From contig NZ_AIDW01000016.1 of NCBI RefSeq assembly GCF_000251145.1, forward strand, positions 1 to 64,000: a stretch of DNA of 64,000 bases, given 5' to 3'. Within the stretch, counting starts at the first letter, position 1, and each line of letters starts with the position of its first letter. The notes below the pieces were generated by a model. It was not told where the DNA came from, made no database searches, and saw only the letters and a program-made list of their open reading frames with translations. Made by a program: the position numbers and the translations under genes. Positions 9,187 to 18,295 of the stretch are shown piece after piece. This DNA comes from Sphingomonas sp. PAMC 26621. Its GTDB lineage: Bacteria > Pseudomonadota > Alphaproteobacteria > Sphingomonadales > Sphingomonadaceae.

Positions 9187-10119
9187 TCAGCCGCGCGCGC
9201 CCGGGGCTGGATAAGACAGATACGCCAGCCGGCGAACCTCGAGCCGCCCGCGCACGACCGTATCGAGGATCAACCCGGTGAACAGGTTGAGCGCCGCGAG
9301 GATGATGATCCCCGAGATCAGGATCGCGGTCGGGAAGCGCGGGACGAGCCCGGTCTGCGCATAGGTCACGACCAGCGGGATCGTCAGGATCGCGGCGATC
9401 AGCAGGAACGCCGCGGCGATCGCGCCGAAGAACAGCACCGGACGCTCGATCCGGTACAGCGTCATGATCGTCCGCAGGATCCGCCAGCCGTCGCGGTAGG
9501 TCGACAGCTTCGAGGTCGACCCCTCGGGGCGTGCGTAATAGGGCGTTTCGATCTCGGCGACGGGCATCTTGAGCTCGAGCGCGTGGACGCTGATCTCGGT
9601 CTCAATCTCAAACCCGGCCGAAAGTGACGGGAAGCTCTTGGTGAAGCGCCGCGAGAAGACGCGGTAGCCCGACAGGATGTCGGTGAACGACCGCCCGAAC
9701 AGCTTCGCCAGCATTCCCGTCAGCAGCGCATTGCCGAAGCGATGCCCGCGCCGGTACGATTCCTGGACTTCGCTGATCCGCGAACCGACGATCATGTCGA
9801 GCTGCTCGTCGACCAGCTTGGCGACCAGCGCGGGCGCGGACGCCGCGTCGTAGGTCGCGTCGCCATCCGCCATGACATAGACGTCGGCATCGATGTCCGC
9901 GAACATCCGGCGGACGACCGCGCCCTTGCCCTGGATCCGTTCGCGCCGGACGATCGCGCCCGCGGCTTCGGCAACCGCGACGGTGCGATCCTTGCTGTTG
10001 TTGTCGTACACGTAGATGGTCGCGTCGGGCAACGCAGCGCGGAACCCCGCGACCGTCTGGGCGATCGCCGCCTCTTCGTTATAGCACGGGAGAAGAACGG
10101 CAATCTTCGGCGCGGTCAT
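9187..10119 (-). CDS. Family 2 glycosyltransferase with C-terminal membrane anchor
   Basis: About 310 residues. The GT-A nucleotide-binding start AVLLPCYNEEAAIAQTV is followed by a metal-binding acidic motif in VMADGDATYD near residue 90 and the acceptor-side MIVGSR. The last third has two long hydrophobic helices (AAAFLLIAAILTIPLVV and ILISGIIILAALNLF), as in polyprenyl-phosphate glycosyltransferases of the DPM1/GtrB/ArnC group. It therefore probably makes a lipid-linked sugar at the inner membrane, which could feed the GT39-like enzyme encoded 440 bp away on the other strand. I chose the ATG at 10119 because GGAG lies 6 bases before it; an in-frame upstream start at 10167 lacks a site. Confidence 0.88.
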   Translation of the reverse strand: MTAPKIAVLLPCYNEEAAIAQTVAGFRAALPDATIYVYDNNSKDRTVAVAEAAGAIVRRERIQGKGAVVRRMFADIDADVYVMADGDATYDAASAPALVAKLVDEQLDMIVGSRISEVQESYRRGHRFGNALLTGMLAKLFGRSFTDILSGYRVFSRRFTKSFPSLSAGFEIETEISVHALELKMPVAEIETPYYARPEGSTSKLSTYRDGWRILRTIMTLYRIERPVLFFGAIAAAFLLIAAILTIPLVVTYAQTGLVPRFPTAILISGIIILAALNLFTGLILDTVVRGRLEVRRLAYLSYPAPGARG

Positions 10120-10277
10120 CGCGAACTCCATCTGTTCTGGCTGCGACGCATCGGCGTCATAATGCATTCGACTCGCGCGATAGCCGGTCCATTTGGATTA
10201 CGCCACCGCACAAAAGCAGGGTCCGGGCGCGTTTCGCGGCCCCCGGCGGTACCCGGTTGGTACCGGCGTTCGATTTA

Positions 10278-10463
10278 TCAGTCCTGCGCGGGATCGGTCG
10301 ATGGAGCGAGCTCGGTCGACCGCCGCTTCAGCCGGATCGCCTCGTCGATCAATTCGGCAGCGTGGCTTTCGTCGCGTTCGCGGACCGCGAACGTCACGCA
10401 ATTCATCGCTTCGCGGTGCAATCGCGTGGCGCGGGACTCGGAACGGTTGGTCTTGGTCGGCAT
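10278..10463 (-). CDS. Small hypothetical protein, 61 residues
   Basis: An ATG-started frame giving a charged, helical peptide containing RATRLHREAMNCVTFAVRER and later HAAELIDEAIRLKRRST. The amphipathic pattern and balanced composition look like a real protein, unlike the arginine-rich frames beside it. I do not recognise a family. It lies alone between the GT2 gene and the porin gene, on the same strand as both. No clear ribosome site precedes the ATG, which lowers confidence. Function unknown. Confidence 0.45.
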   Translation of the reverse strand: MPTKTNRSESRATRLHREAMNCVTFAVRERDESHAAELIDEAIRLKRRSTELAPSTDPAQD

Positions 10464-10597
10464 GGTCTTGGTATGGATCGCCACAATGGGAACTAGAAAA
10501 GGCTCGGCCGCGCAATAGGTTCCGGCGGAGAAGCGGCGCAAGCCCGGTGCGGTGCAGGGGCCTCGAAACGCGCCCGTCCGGCGGTCGCGCGGCGCGG

Positions 10598-11989
10598 TCA
10601 GATCTGTCCGTGGAGCCGCAGGCCGATCACCGCGACCGGTCCGCGATCCCGATTGTACGCCGGATGGTCGATCGCCTGGAAATCGGCGGTGAGATGCGCG
10701 GCGTGCGCCAACGCGAGATCGTAATAGAGTTCGGCAATGTCTTCGCTGGCGGGGTGGAGAAGGCTGCCATCGCCGACGAGGATGCCGAGCCCGCCCGCCG
10801 CAAGGTAGCGCTGGCGTTCGGTCGAGGCGGCGTTGACGACCAGCGCCACGCCGACGCGATCGTCCGTGCGGTGCCACCGGTGCCCCGCGATCGATACGCC
10901 CGCGGAGACGCTGCGATCGACGTCGGTGAATTCGAACGCCTCGTAGCGCCCATCGGCAAGGCCCGCGCGCGCGAACAGCCCGAGGTCGGGGCCAAGCGCC
11001 TGTTCGAGGTTGACGCTCACCCCCGCGCGGGTCGCGAAGCGGCGGAGCGGCGCGGGATCGGCGGGCAGGCCGGTCGTCGCCGCAAGCGCGGTCGCCTCCG
11101 CAAGCCGCGCCATGCGGCCGTGGTTGGCGAAGCCGGTCAGCTTGAGCTTGCCCGGCTGCCCGGCGATCGTGTGGCGCTCCTCGATCTCGCCGACCAGTTC
11201 ATACTGGCGCAAGCCGGTATCGATCCGTTCGCTGTTGGGGACGGTCGACAGGTTGAGCAGCCCGGCGCGCACCGCGAACCGCCCGCGATACAGTTCCGCG
11301 GTGCCGCCGGTGGTGTAGCCCCATGCATCGGCGGCATAATCGAACGCGCCTGCCTCGATCACGGTCCAGTTGAGGAAGTCCGCGCGCGGGTCGTGCGCGT
11401 AGCTGTTGGTGTCGAAGATATCGCCGACGCTGATCTTGCCGAGCGTCAGCACGACCCGGTTCGCAGTACGCGCGCCACCGAGCTGGTTGAGATCGCCCGC
11501 AACCCGTTCGGCGGGACCGCCCAGCGCGATGGTCTGGCGCAGGAACAGGCGTTGCAGCCGGAAATAGGGCGCGCGCTTGCCGACCTTATACGCCTCGCCA
11601 CTGGGAAAGCCCGCCGCGCCCAGGGTGTTCGCCAGGCCGAAGCCCTGGTCGATCTCGGGATTGATCCAGAGTTCCGCACCCGTCCAGGGGCGCACCCCGG
11701 CGTAAACGGTGAAATCGGTCGTCTCGCGGGCGTCACCACCTGACTTGAGGCTGTTGGGGCCATCCGAGGGGGCGCGGAACGCCGCGTTCGCCTGTCCGAC
11801 GAAGGTGAATTGCGCGTGGAACGCGATCGTCTCTGGCCTGGTATCAGCCTCGGGCGCTGCGGGCTTGGCGGCAATCGGGGCCGAGCCGGCGGTCGCGGAG
11901 GAACCCGCCTGCGCGAACACCGGCGACGCACCCAGCGCGAGCGCGAACGGTGCCGCCTGCCGAAGCAGCCGCAGAGCCTGATGAACCAT
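10598..11989 (-). CDS. Carbohydrate-selective porin, OprB-like
   Basis: 463 residues with an N-terminal signal peptide (LLRQAAPFALALGASPVFAQA) and then a beta-strand-rich sequence. Features typical of this outer-membrane family are FHAQFTFVGQANAAFRAP near the mature start, ELWINPEIDQGFGLANT, KVGKRAPYFRLQRLFLRQT, ISVGDIFDTNSYAHDPRADFLNW and WGYTTGG. AGGGG precedes the ATG by about 8 bases. It lies 148 bp after glycerol kinase on the same strand, so it may serve uptake of glycerol or of a sugar, but specificity is inferred only from that context. Confidence 0.85.
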   Translation of the reverse strand: MVHQALRLLRQAAPFALALGASPVFAQAGSSATAGSAPIAAKPAAPEADTRPETIAFHAQFTFVGQANAAFRAPSDGPNSLKSGGDARETTDFTVYAGVRPWTGAELWINPEIDQGFGLANTLGAAGFPSGEAYKVGKRAPYFRLQRLFLRQTIALGGPAERVAGDLNQLGGARTANRVVLTLGKISVGDIFDTNSYAHDPRADFLNWTVIEAGAFDYAADAWGYTTGGTAELYRGRFAVRAGLLNLSTVPNSERIDTGLRQYELVGEIEERHTIAGQPGKLKLTGFANHGRMARLAEATALAATTGLPADPAPLRRFATRAGVSVNLEQALGPDLGLFARAGLADGRYEAFEFTDVDRSVSAGVSIAGHRWHRTDDRVGVALVVNAASTERQRYLAAGGLGILVGDGSLLHPASEDIAELYYDLALAHAAHLTADFQAIDHPAYNRDRGPVAVIGLRLHGQI

Positions 11990-12105
11990 GACGCACCCCT
12001 TGCCGCAACGGCGACGACACCGCCGTACCCCGACTCGCCGCCGCGCCTAGCCGGGGGGGCTCGACGGGTCAAAGCCGGAATGCCGGTCGGGCAGGCGGGC
12101 CGGGA

Positions 12106-12126
12106 CGGGCATCCAGCGGATGCCCG
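12106..12126 (-). terminator. Hairpin just after glycerol kinase
   Basis: A 9-bp perfect stem (CGGGCATCC/GGATGCCCG) with a 3-base loop, 12 bases past the glycerol kinase stop. No T-run follows, so termination strength is uncertain; it may instead protect the transcript end between glpK and the porin gene. Confidence 0.5.
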
Positions 12127-12137
12127 AGGCGGTCGGC

Positions 12138-13619
12138 TTACGCGCCGGCGATCACCGCCTCGACCGCGCGTTTCCAGCCCGCCAGGCGTGCCTGGCGGGG
12201 CGCCTCGTCCAGCGTCGGCGAGAACGTCTCGACCGCGCCGCGCATCGCGCTCGCCGCCTCGAGGCTGTCGAACCAGCCGCAGCCGACCCCCGCGAGCATC
12301 GCCGCGCCCAGCGCGGTGGTTTCGGCAAACTTCGGGCGTTCGACGTCGATCCCGAGCATGTCCGCCATGTCCTGCGCCATCCAGTTGTTGGCGACCATCC
12401 CGCCGTCGATCCGCACGCACGCCCAGTCGACCCCGTCGGCGGCAAAGGCGGTCATCAGGTCGTGCGCCTGATGCGCCATCGCCTCGAGCGCGGCACGGAC
12501 GATATGCGCCTTGCGGGTCGAGAAGCTCAGGCCGGACAAGGCACCCCGCGCATCGGGCTCCCACCACGGCGCGCCCATGCCGGACAGCGCGGGGACGAGA
12601 TAGACCCCGCCATTGTCCGCCACGCTATGCGCATGCGCCTCGGATTCGGCAGCGGTGCCGATCAGCCCGATCTCGTCGCGCAACCATTTGATCAGCGATC
12701 CCGCGACGAACACCGAGCCTTCGAGCGCATAGGAGCGCCGCCCGCCGATCTGCCACGCGATCGTCGAGAGCAGCCGGTTGCGCGAGGTCGGCGGGATCGG
12801 TCCGGCCTGGCTCAGCACGAACGCGCCGGTCCCGAAGGTCGCCTTGGTCTGCCCGATCTTGAGGCAGCTTTGCCCGATCGTCGCAGCCTGCTGGTCGCCC
12901 GCGATCCCGCAAATCGGGATCGCGGGGCCGAACAGGGTGGTTTCGCCGAATTGCCCCGCGCAATCCACGATCTCGGGGAGCGCGCCGCGCGGGACTCCGA
13001 ACAGTTCGACCAGCCCGTCGTCCCAGTTCCCGCTGCCGATCGCCATCAGCGCGGTGCGGCTGGCGTTGGTCGCATCGGTGATGTGGAGCCCGCCGCGCCC
13101 GTCGGTCGCGGTGAGTTTCCAGATCAGCCAGCTCTCGACCGTGCCGACCGCGAGCCGGTCGCCCGCGTCGCGCACCGCGGGCCAGTGCTGCATCGCCCAG
13201 CCGATCTTGGAGCCCGAGAAATAGGGGTCGAGCAGTAGGCCGGTCTTGGCCTGGACCATGCTTTCATGCCCCGCCTCCTTCATCGCGCGGCAGGTCGGCG
13301 CGGTGCGGCGGTCCTGCCAGACAATCGCGGGGGCAAGCGGTTCGCCGGTCTCGCGATCCCAGAACACCACCGTCTCGCGCTGGTTGGTGATCCCGATCGC
13401 GGCGATTCGTTCAGCGCCGCCAGCCTCCGCGATCGCCGCGCGCGTCACCGCGAGCGTGCGCTCCCAGATTTCGGCGGCGTCATGCTCGACCCGGCCGGGC
13501 TCTGGATAATGCTGGGTCAGTTCCGCCGCGCGAGTCGCGATGCAGGTGCCATCGTGCTGGAACAGCATCGCGCGGGTCGACGTGGTGCCTTCGTCGATAA
13601 CCAGGATCAGATCTGACAT
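12138..13619 (-). CDS. glpK: Glycerol kinase
   Basis: 493 residues, the normal length for the FGGY family enzyme that phosphorylates glycerol to glycerol 3-phosphate with ATP. The N-terminal ATP-binding motif is LVIDEGTTSTRAMLF. AITNQRET is present as GITNQRETVVFWDRETG, followed by AIVWQDRRT. The C-terminal half holds the FGGY signature region (GGVYLVPALSGMGAPWW) and MVANNWMAQDMADMLG. The usual neighbours glpF, glpD and glpR are absent; an OprB-like porin follows instead. It is divergent from an AI-2E family transporter with 54 bp between the starts. Confidence 0.95.
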   Translation of the reverse strand: MSDLILVIDEGTTSTRAMLFQHDGTCIATRAAELTQHYPEPGRVEHDAAEIWERTLAVTRAAIAEAGGAERIAAIGITNQRETVVFWDRETGEPLAPAIVWQDRRTAPTCRAMKEAGHESMVQAKTGLLLDPYFSGSKIGWAMQHWPAVRDAGDRLAVGTVESWLIWKLTATDGRGGLHITDATNASRTALMAIGSGNWDDGLVELFGVPRGALPEIVDCAGQFGETTLFGPAIPICGIAGDQQAATIGQSCLKIGQTKATFGTGAFVLSQAGPIPPTSRNRLLSTIAWQIGGRRSYALEGSVFVAGSLIKWLRDEIGLIGTAAESEAHAHSVADNGGVYLVPALSGMGAPWWEPDARGALSGLSFSTRKAHIVRAALEAMAHQAHDLMTAFAADGVDWACVRIDGGMVANNWMAQDMADMLGIDVERPKFAETTALGAAMLAGVGCGWFDSLEAASAMRGAVETFSPTLDEAPRQARLAGWKRAVEAVIAGA

Positions 13620-13673
13620 CGCGATACGCTAGCGCCGATTGCGGAACGAGGGAATGCCGCTAGGGTCGTCCGC

Positions 13674-14906
13674 ATGGCGGAACGAGACGACAACACATCG
13701 GGCGCCTTCGGGCTGGCGTCACCGGGCGGCGAACCGGAGGACGAGGCGCGGATCGGGCTCAGGCGCGACCGGTTGCTGGCGGCGCTGACGCTGACCGCGG
13801 GGGTCGGGCTGGCGATGGCGATGCCGTTCGCGCTCAAGGCGGGGGCGGAGTTCTTCCTGCCGACGACGGCGGCGCTGGTGATCGCGATTTCGCTCGTGCC
13901 GGTGCTCGAATGGCTCGAGCGGCGGCGCGTGCCCTCCGCGCTCGCGGCACTGACCTGCGTGCTGCTGTTCCTGGTCGCGGCGAACGTCGCGCTCGCGGCG
14001 ATCATCGTGCCCGCGACCGAATTCTTCCGCCGGCTGCCCGAGCGGATCGACCGGATCCAGATGAACATCGCGCCGCTGATCGATCTCTATTCGAGCCTCG
14101 AAAAATATCTCAACCGAACGGTCCAGCACCTCGCCGCGTCGGGCCCGGTCAAGTCGCCGCAGACCGCGGCGGTCGCGCCCCCCAGCTCGATCCTCGAACT
14201 CGCCGCCACGTCCGCGCCGTCGGTCATCATCCAGGTGTTCTTCGGGGTGCTGGTGGTGTATTTCTTCCTCTCGGGCTGGACCCGGATGCGCAAGCGCACG
14301 ATCACCAGCCGGTCGAGCTTCGGCGGTGCGATGGCGACCGCGCGCGTGATCCAGAACGTGGTCGACGATACCTCGGCCTATCTCGGGACGATCACGATCA
14401 TCAACTTCACGCTGGGCGTGCTGATCGCGGGCGTGCTGTACGTGATGGGGATGCCGTACCCGCTGATGTGGGGCGGGATCGTCGCATTGCTCAACTACGT
14501 CCCCTATTTCGGGCCGATCGCGGCGGCCGGGCTGCTCGCGCTGGGCGGGCTGATGACCTTCCACGACATCTGGGTCGCCTTGCTTCCCGCGTTCATCATG
14601 ATGGGGTGCCATCTCATCGAGGCGAATGCGGTGACGCCGCTGATCGTCGGGCATCGCCTGACGATCAACCCGATCCTGATTCTCGTCTCGATCAGCTTCT
14701 GGTCGTGGGTGTGGGGAACGGCGGGGACGCTGCTCGCGGTGCCGCTGCTGATTATCCTGCAGACCGTGGTGCGCGCGGCGGGCAAGCCCGATATCGCGGG
14801 TTTCCTGTTCGAACACGGTACGCTGACCAAGCGCAGCCAGCCGAATTTCGCGACAACCGCGACCGATGCAGAAACGGTTGTTGACAGGGTAGGGGGGGTC
14901 GCTTAG
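13674..14906 (+). CDS. AI-2E family transporter (PerM/YdiK type)
   Basis: 410 residues with two hydrophobic segments near residues 38-80, a third near 90-110, a soluble central part that includes EKYLNRTVQHLAASG, and a block of four or five helices from residue 180. Diagnostic motifs are INFTLGVLIAGVLYVMGMPYPLMWGGIVALLNYVPYFGPI and EANAVTPLIVGHRLTINP, both typical of the family. The name comes from one member linked to autoinducer-2; most members have unknown substrates or act as Na+/H+ antiporters. The ATG lies 54 bp from the divergent glpK start. Confidence 0.9.
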   Translation: MAERDDNTSGAFGLASPGGEPEDEARIGLRRDRLLAALTLTAGVGLAMAMPFALKAGAEFFLPTTAALVIAISLVPVLEWLERRRVPSALAALTCVLLFLVAANVALAAIIVPATEFFRRLPERIDRIQMNIAPLIDLYSSLEKYLNRTVQHLAASGPVKSPQTAAVAPPSSILELAATSAPSVIIQVFFGVLVVYFFLSGWTRMRKRTITSRSSFGGAMATARVIQNVVDDTSAYLGTITIINFTLGVLIAGVLYVMGMPYPLMWGGIVALLNYVPYFGPIAAAGLLALGGLMTFHDIWVALLPAFIMMGCHLIEANAVTPLIVGHRLTINPILILVSISFWSWVWGTAGTLLAVPLLIILQTVVRAAGKPDIAGFLFEHGTLTKRSQPNFATTATDAETVVDRVGGVA

Positions 14907-14929
14907 GAGCCGCGCCTCACGCTTCTCAA

Positions 14930-15006
<77 letters not shown>

Positions 15007-15084
15007 TTCCCCCGATTTTTTCGGTGCAGGATGGTACGGGAAGTGTCATGATCCGGTATCTCGGGCCCTTCGGGTCCGATCTGC

Positions 15085-15161
<77 letters not shown>

Positions 15162-15231
15162 TTCCTCATCCGGGGAATGGCGCCCTGGGCCGAGGCCCGT
15201 TCAGCGCGACAACCCCTTCAGCCCCAAACCG

Positions 15232-15444
15232 TCAGCTCCAGCGGCCGGTTTCCATCCATGCCAGCATGCGCCGCAGCGGCAGCACCCAGATCCACGCGAT
15301 TCCCGCGACCAGATAATAAAGCGCCTGCAGCAGCGGGTGCCATCCGCCGACCACACCCGACAGGCTTGCGGCAAGCACGCACCAGATCGTGACGAGCGCG
15401 AGGATCGCGAGCATGCCTACGGGTTTGCGCCAGCTCGGGGTCAT
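15232..15444 (-). CDS. DUF2842 membrane protein
   Basis: 70-residue protein with two hydrophobic helices (LAILALVTIWCVLAASLSG and LLQALYYLVAGIAWIWVLPL) and the ending MLAWMETGRW, which matches the DUF2842 family found in alphaproteobacteria. Its ATG overlaps the stop of the 5-formyl-THF cyclo-ligase gene (ATGA), so it is likely translated by coupling from that message. Function unknown. Confidence 0.88.
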   Translation of the reverse strand: MTPSWRKPVGMLAILALVTIWCVLAASLSGVVGGWHPLLQALYYLVAGIAWIWVLPLRRMLAWMETGRWS

Positions 15445-16022
15445 TCTGCTCGGTCCATCGGTCGGGCTATCCATCCATTTTCGGTAATGATCGCGTGGAG
15501 CGGCATGTCCCACGCATCGGTCGGCAGGGTGTCGACCTGTTGCACGCTCCACGCAACCCCGATCCGGCGTGCATCCGGGAAGGCGGCGAACGCGCGGTCG
15601 TAATAGCCCGCGCCCTGGCCGAGCCGGTCGAACTTGGCGTCGAACGCGAGCAGCGGGGCGAGGATGACGTCGGGAGCCAGCGCGGGGGATTCGCGGTGCG
15701 GCTGGGTCAGGCCGAAGGGGCCGGGGTGGAGGGCGTCGTCGGGATGCCAGACGAGGAAGCGCATCGGCGCGGCGCGCGTGGTCACGTGCGGCAGCGCCAG
15801 CGTGCAGCCGGCGGCGATGGCGGCGCGGGCGAGCGGGGCAGGGTCGGCCTCGCTCCCGACGGGGACGTAGGCGGTGACGACGCGGCCGGGCGCCAGCAGC
15901 GCGAGGAACGGCGCGGGCGGCGTGAGTACGGGTGCGGCGGCGGCGTGGAAGGCGTCGCGCGTGGCGCGGATCCGGGCGCGGAGGGCGGGTTTGTCGATTG
16001 CGGGGGTGGCTGGGGGCGTCAT
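15441..16022 (-). CDS. fau: 5-formyltetrahydrofolate cyclo-ligase
   Basis: 193 residues. It converts 5-formyl-THF to 5,10-methenyl-THF with ATP, returning stored folate to one-carbon metabolism. The N-terminal basic start DKPALRARIRATRDAF, the mid-domain FLVWHPDD and the C-terminal ILAPLLAFDAKFDRLGQGAGYYDRAF are diagnostic; the last is the substrate and ATP loop GxGxGYYDR. It lies downstream of zapA and the 6S RNA gene, the same order as in enterobacteria, where 6S RNA is co-transcribed with this gene. Confidence 0.95.
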   Translation of the reverse strand: MTPPATPAIDKPALRARIRATRDAFHAAAAPVLTPPAPFLALLAPGRVVTAYVPVGSEADPAPLARAAIAAGCTLALPHVTTRAAPMRFLVWHPDDALHPGPFGLTQPHRESPALAPDVILAPLLAFDAKFDRLGQGAGYYDRAFAAFPDARRIGVAWSVQQVDTLPTDAWDMPLHAIITENGWIARPMDRAE

Positions 16023-16086
16023 CCGGCCGGTGATAGGCTGAAGCCGCGTTGGGCGTCGATAGCGTCGCGCCCGACCCTCTGCACCT

Positions 16087-16183
16087 CGTCACCCTGAACC
16101 CGTTTCAGGGTCCACCAAGGTGCGCGTTCGTCCGGCGGCAGGCTTAGCGGCACGGTGGATCCTGAAACAAGTTCGGGATGACG
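16087..16183. repeat. Interspersed palindromic repeat, family B (copy 1)
   Basis: Inverted repeat of about 97 bp. Left arm GTCACCCTGAACCCGTTTCA and right arm GGATCCTGAAACAAGTTCGG then GATGAC. The same family occurs at 50758-50850 and 54508-54600. It sits in the 276-bp gap between the 6S RNA gene and the cyclo-ligase start, so it would lie in a read-through transcript. Confidence 0.8.
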
Positions 16184-16298
16184 GCGCTGAGAGGGTGGGG
16201 GCTATCAACGCGACGGCGTGTTTGCGGCAAGCGTCGATCGGCGCACTGCTTCGCCTCAACGCCCCCATCGAGGCGGGCGGACGCGATATAAGAAGCGG

Positions 16299-16458
16299 GT
16301 GGCGGGACCGCCGTGGCCGTGTGCCGGGTTATCCTCTGACGCACGGTACGTCAGGTGGGGATCATGTGCGTCGGGCCAGGGCCCGGGCAGGGACAACCCC
16401 CTTGGATGAAGAATAGCCTCAGGGATAATAAAGGCTCGTACCGGGCAGTGCCCGCCAC
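16299..16458 (-). ncRNA. ssrS: 6S RNA
   Basis: About 160 nt. The ends form a perfect 8-bp closing stem (GTGGCGGG with CCCGCCAC) that continues as ACTGCC with GGCGGT including one G-U. The 5' central-bulge strand holds CCCTGAGGCTATTCTTCAT, close to the conserved CCCUGAGCCGAUAUUUCAU of E. coli 6S RNA, and a small hairpin CTGACG/CGTCAG lies on the 3' side as in other alphaproteobacterial 6S RNAs. It lies between zapA and the 5-formyl-THF cyclo-ligase gene, the classic 6S location. 6S RNA binds sigma-70 RNA polymerase in stationary phase. Ends are estimated from the stem and promoter. Confidence 0.88.
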
Positions 16459-16463
16459 GTACT

Positions 16464-16492
16464 GATATAGGCGCTTGCGGCTTATTGCTCAA
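16464..16492 (-). promoter_or_regulatory. Sigma-70-type promoter of the 6S RNA gene
   Basis: On the minus strand a -35 TTGAGC (16487-16492) and a -10 TATATC (16464-16469) are separated by exactly 17 bases, and the predicted start falls 6-7 bases on, at the first base of the 6S closing stem. The -35 box lies inside the last codons of zapA. Confidence 0.75.
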
Positions 16493-16781
16493 GCCGGTGC
16501 GCGAGCATTTCGAGTTGCTCAGCGATCAACCCCAGCAGCACCTCGTCATGAGAGACGGCGGGGGACGGCGCGGGGCGGCGATTGGCCTCGTCGAGGCTGT
16601 CCGCGAGCATCAGCGCGACGAACAGCATCGTGCGCTCGCCGCTGAGTCCGCCCGAGGCTTTTTCGGCGACCGCATAGTTCGCGGCCAGCATCGCGCCGAG
16701 ACTGCGCAAATGCTCTTCCTGCCCGTCGGGACAGGCGACGGTGTGACGGCGCGTGCCGAACGTGAGCGTGACTTCGGCCAT
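16482..16781 (-). CDS. zapA: Cell division protein ZapA
   Basis: 99 residues. ZapA crosslinks FtsZ filaments at the division ring. The N-terminal strand [20 protein letters not shown], then [12 protein letters not shown] and the helix [19 protein letters not shown] match the family; the C-terminus is a coiled-coil helix ([18 protein letters not shown]). Its ATG overlaps the stop of the coiled-coil gene upstream, so the two are translationally coupled. The 3' end also holds the 6S RNA -35 box. Confidence 0.9.
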   Translation of the reverse strand: MAEVTLTFGTRRHTVACPDGQEEHLRSLGAMLAANYAVAEKASGGLSGERTMLFVALMLADSLDEANRRPAPSPAVSHDEVLLGLIAEQLEMLAHRLEQ

Positions 16782-17116
16782 CAGGCGTCTCCCTCTTCGG
16801 CGGCATCGGGAGCGAGTTCTGCGGGACTCGCCGCGTCGGCCGCAGCGAGGACCGTATCGAGTGCTGCGACCGTCTGGGTCATCCGCTCGCGCAACGCGCT
16901 GTGGCGCTGCTCCATCCGGGACAGCGCCTCTGCCCGCTTGCGGGTGGCAAGGTCGATCCGCGTGAGCGCATCCTCGATCCGGTCGATCATCCGCTTTTGC
17001 GCGTCTTCGGGCGAAAGCGACGTCGGCGCCCCCGGCTCTGCCGTGGGAACGGGGGGCTGGGGGGTACGATCGGGCGATACTGCGGGGGGTGCCTGGGTGG
17101 CGATGGGGTCTGCCAT
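16781..17116 (-). CDS. Hypothetical coiled-coil protein upstream of zapA
   Basis: 111 residues. The first 35 are proline-rich and disordered; residues 36-95 form a long heptad-like helix ([20 protein letters not shown], then [19 protein letters not shown]); the tail is acidic and alanine-rich. No signal peptide or enzyme motif. The position next to zapA, sharing a start/stop overlap, suggests a division-related coiled-coil partner, perhaps in the place ZapB takes elsewhere, but that is inference from context and shape only. Confidence 0.75.
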   Translation of the reverse strand: MADPIATQAPPAVSPDRTPQPPVPTAEPGAPTSLSPEDAQKRMIDRIEDALTRIDLATRKRAEALSRMEQRHSALRERMTQTVAALDTVLAAADAASPAELAPDAAEEGDA

Positions 17117-17284
17117 CGTCGCGAGATAGCATGGGACCGTCCCGCTACAAGGCGCATTTGTGACGGCTTTGCGTCATGCCGGGCGGTTGACGCGCTGGCT
17201 TGCGCCCCGCAAAGACGCGCTCGTGCAATTAGAGTCGGCGTCGGCCCGTGCCGCGCCGAGCAAGAGCTTGAGGAGCGCATCACG

Positions 17285-18295
17285 ATGACGGTCAAGGTAG
17301 CGATCAACGGTTTCGGGCGCATTGGTCGCCTCGTCGCGCGCGCGATTCTCGAGCGGGCCGACAGCGGGCTCGAGCTCGTCACGATCAACGACCTTGCCGA
17401 TGCCAAGTCGAACGCGTGGCTGTTCAGCCGCGATTCGGTCCACGGACGGTATCCGGGCGATGTCTCGGCCGAGGGCAACGATCTGGTCGTCGACGGCAAG
17501 CGCATCCGCGTCACCGCAGAGCGTGACCCCGCCAACCTGCCGCATGCCGAGCAGGGCATCGACATCGTGCTCGAATGCACCGGCTTCTTCACCGATCGCG
17601 AGAGTTGCCAGAAGCATCTTGATGCGGGCGCCAAGCGCGTGCTGATCTCGGCACCCGGCAAGGGCGTCGACCTGACGGTCGTCTACGGCGTCAACCACGA
17701 CAAGCTCGAAGCCGGGCACACGATCGTCTCGAACGCGTCTTGCACCACCAACTGCCTCGCGCCGGTCGCTAAGGTTCTCAACGATGCGATCGGGATCGAG
17801 CGCGGGCTGATGACGACGGTCCATGCATACACCAACGACCAGAAGATCCTCGACCAGATCCACCCCGACCTGCGTCGCGCGCGTGCCGCCGCCATGTCGA
17901 TGATCCCGACCACCACCGGTGCCGCGCGCGCGGTCGGCGAGGTTCTGCCTGAGCTCAAGGGCAAGCTCGACGGGTCGGCGATCCGCGTTCCCGTTCCGGA
18001 CGGCAGCCTGATCGACCTGACCTTCATGCCCAAGCGCGACACGACCAAGGAAGAGGTCAACGCGATCCTCAAGGCTGCGTCGGAGAGCGGTCCGCTCAAG
18101 GGCGTGCTGGTCTATTCGGACGAGCCGCTGGTTTCGATCGACATCGTCCACACGCCCGCGTCGTCGACGATCGACAGCCTCGAGACCGCCGTGCTCGACG
18201 GCAAGCTCGTCCGCGTCGTCAGCTGGTATGACAATGAGTGGGGGTTCTCGAACCGCATGGTCGACACCGCGGGGGCGATGGGCAAGTTCCTCTGA
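17285..18295 (+). CDS. gap: Glyceraldehyde-3-phosphate dehydrogenase, type I
   Basis: 336 residues, normal length. The Rossmann start [17 protein letters not shown] is followed by Asp36 in TINDLAD, which favours NAD over NADP. The catalytic cysteine is Cys153 in [12 protein letters not shown]. The C-terminal [14 protein letters not shown] is the family signature. GAGGAG lies 12 bases before the ATG. It leads a glycolytic cluster with pgk and a class I aldolase downstream; a MOSC gene overlaps its stop codon. Confidence 0.97.
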   Translation: MTVKVAINGFGRIGRLVARAILERADSGLELVTINDLADAKSNAWLFSRDSVHGRYPGDVSAEGNDLVVDGKRIRVTAERDPANLPHAEQGIDIVLECTGFFTDRESCQKHLDAGAKRVLISAPGKGVDLTVVYGVNHDKLEAGHTIVSNASCTTNCLAPVAKVLNDAIGIERGLMTTVHAYTNDQKILDQIHPDLRRARAAAMSMIPTTTGAARAVGEVLPELKGKLDGSAIRVPVPDGSLIDLTFMPKRDTTKEEVNAILKAASESGPLKGVLVYSDEPLVSIDIVHTPASSTIDSLETAVLDGKLVRVVSWYDNEWGFSNRMVDTAGAMGKFL

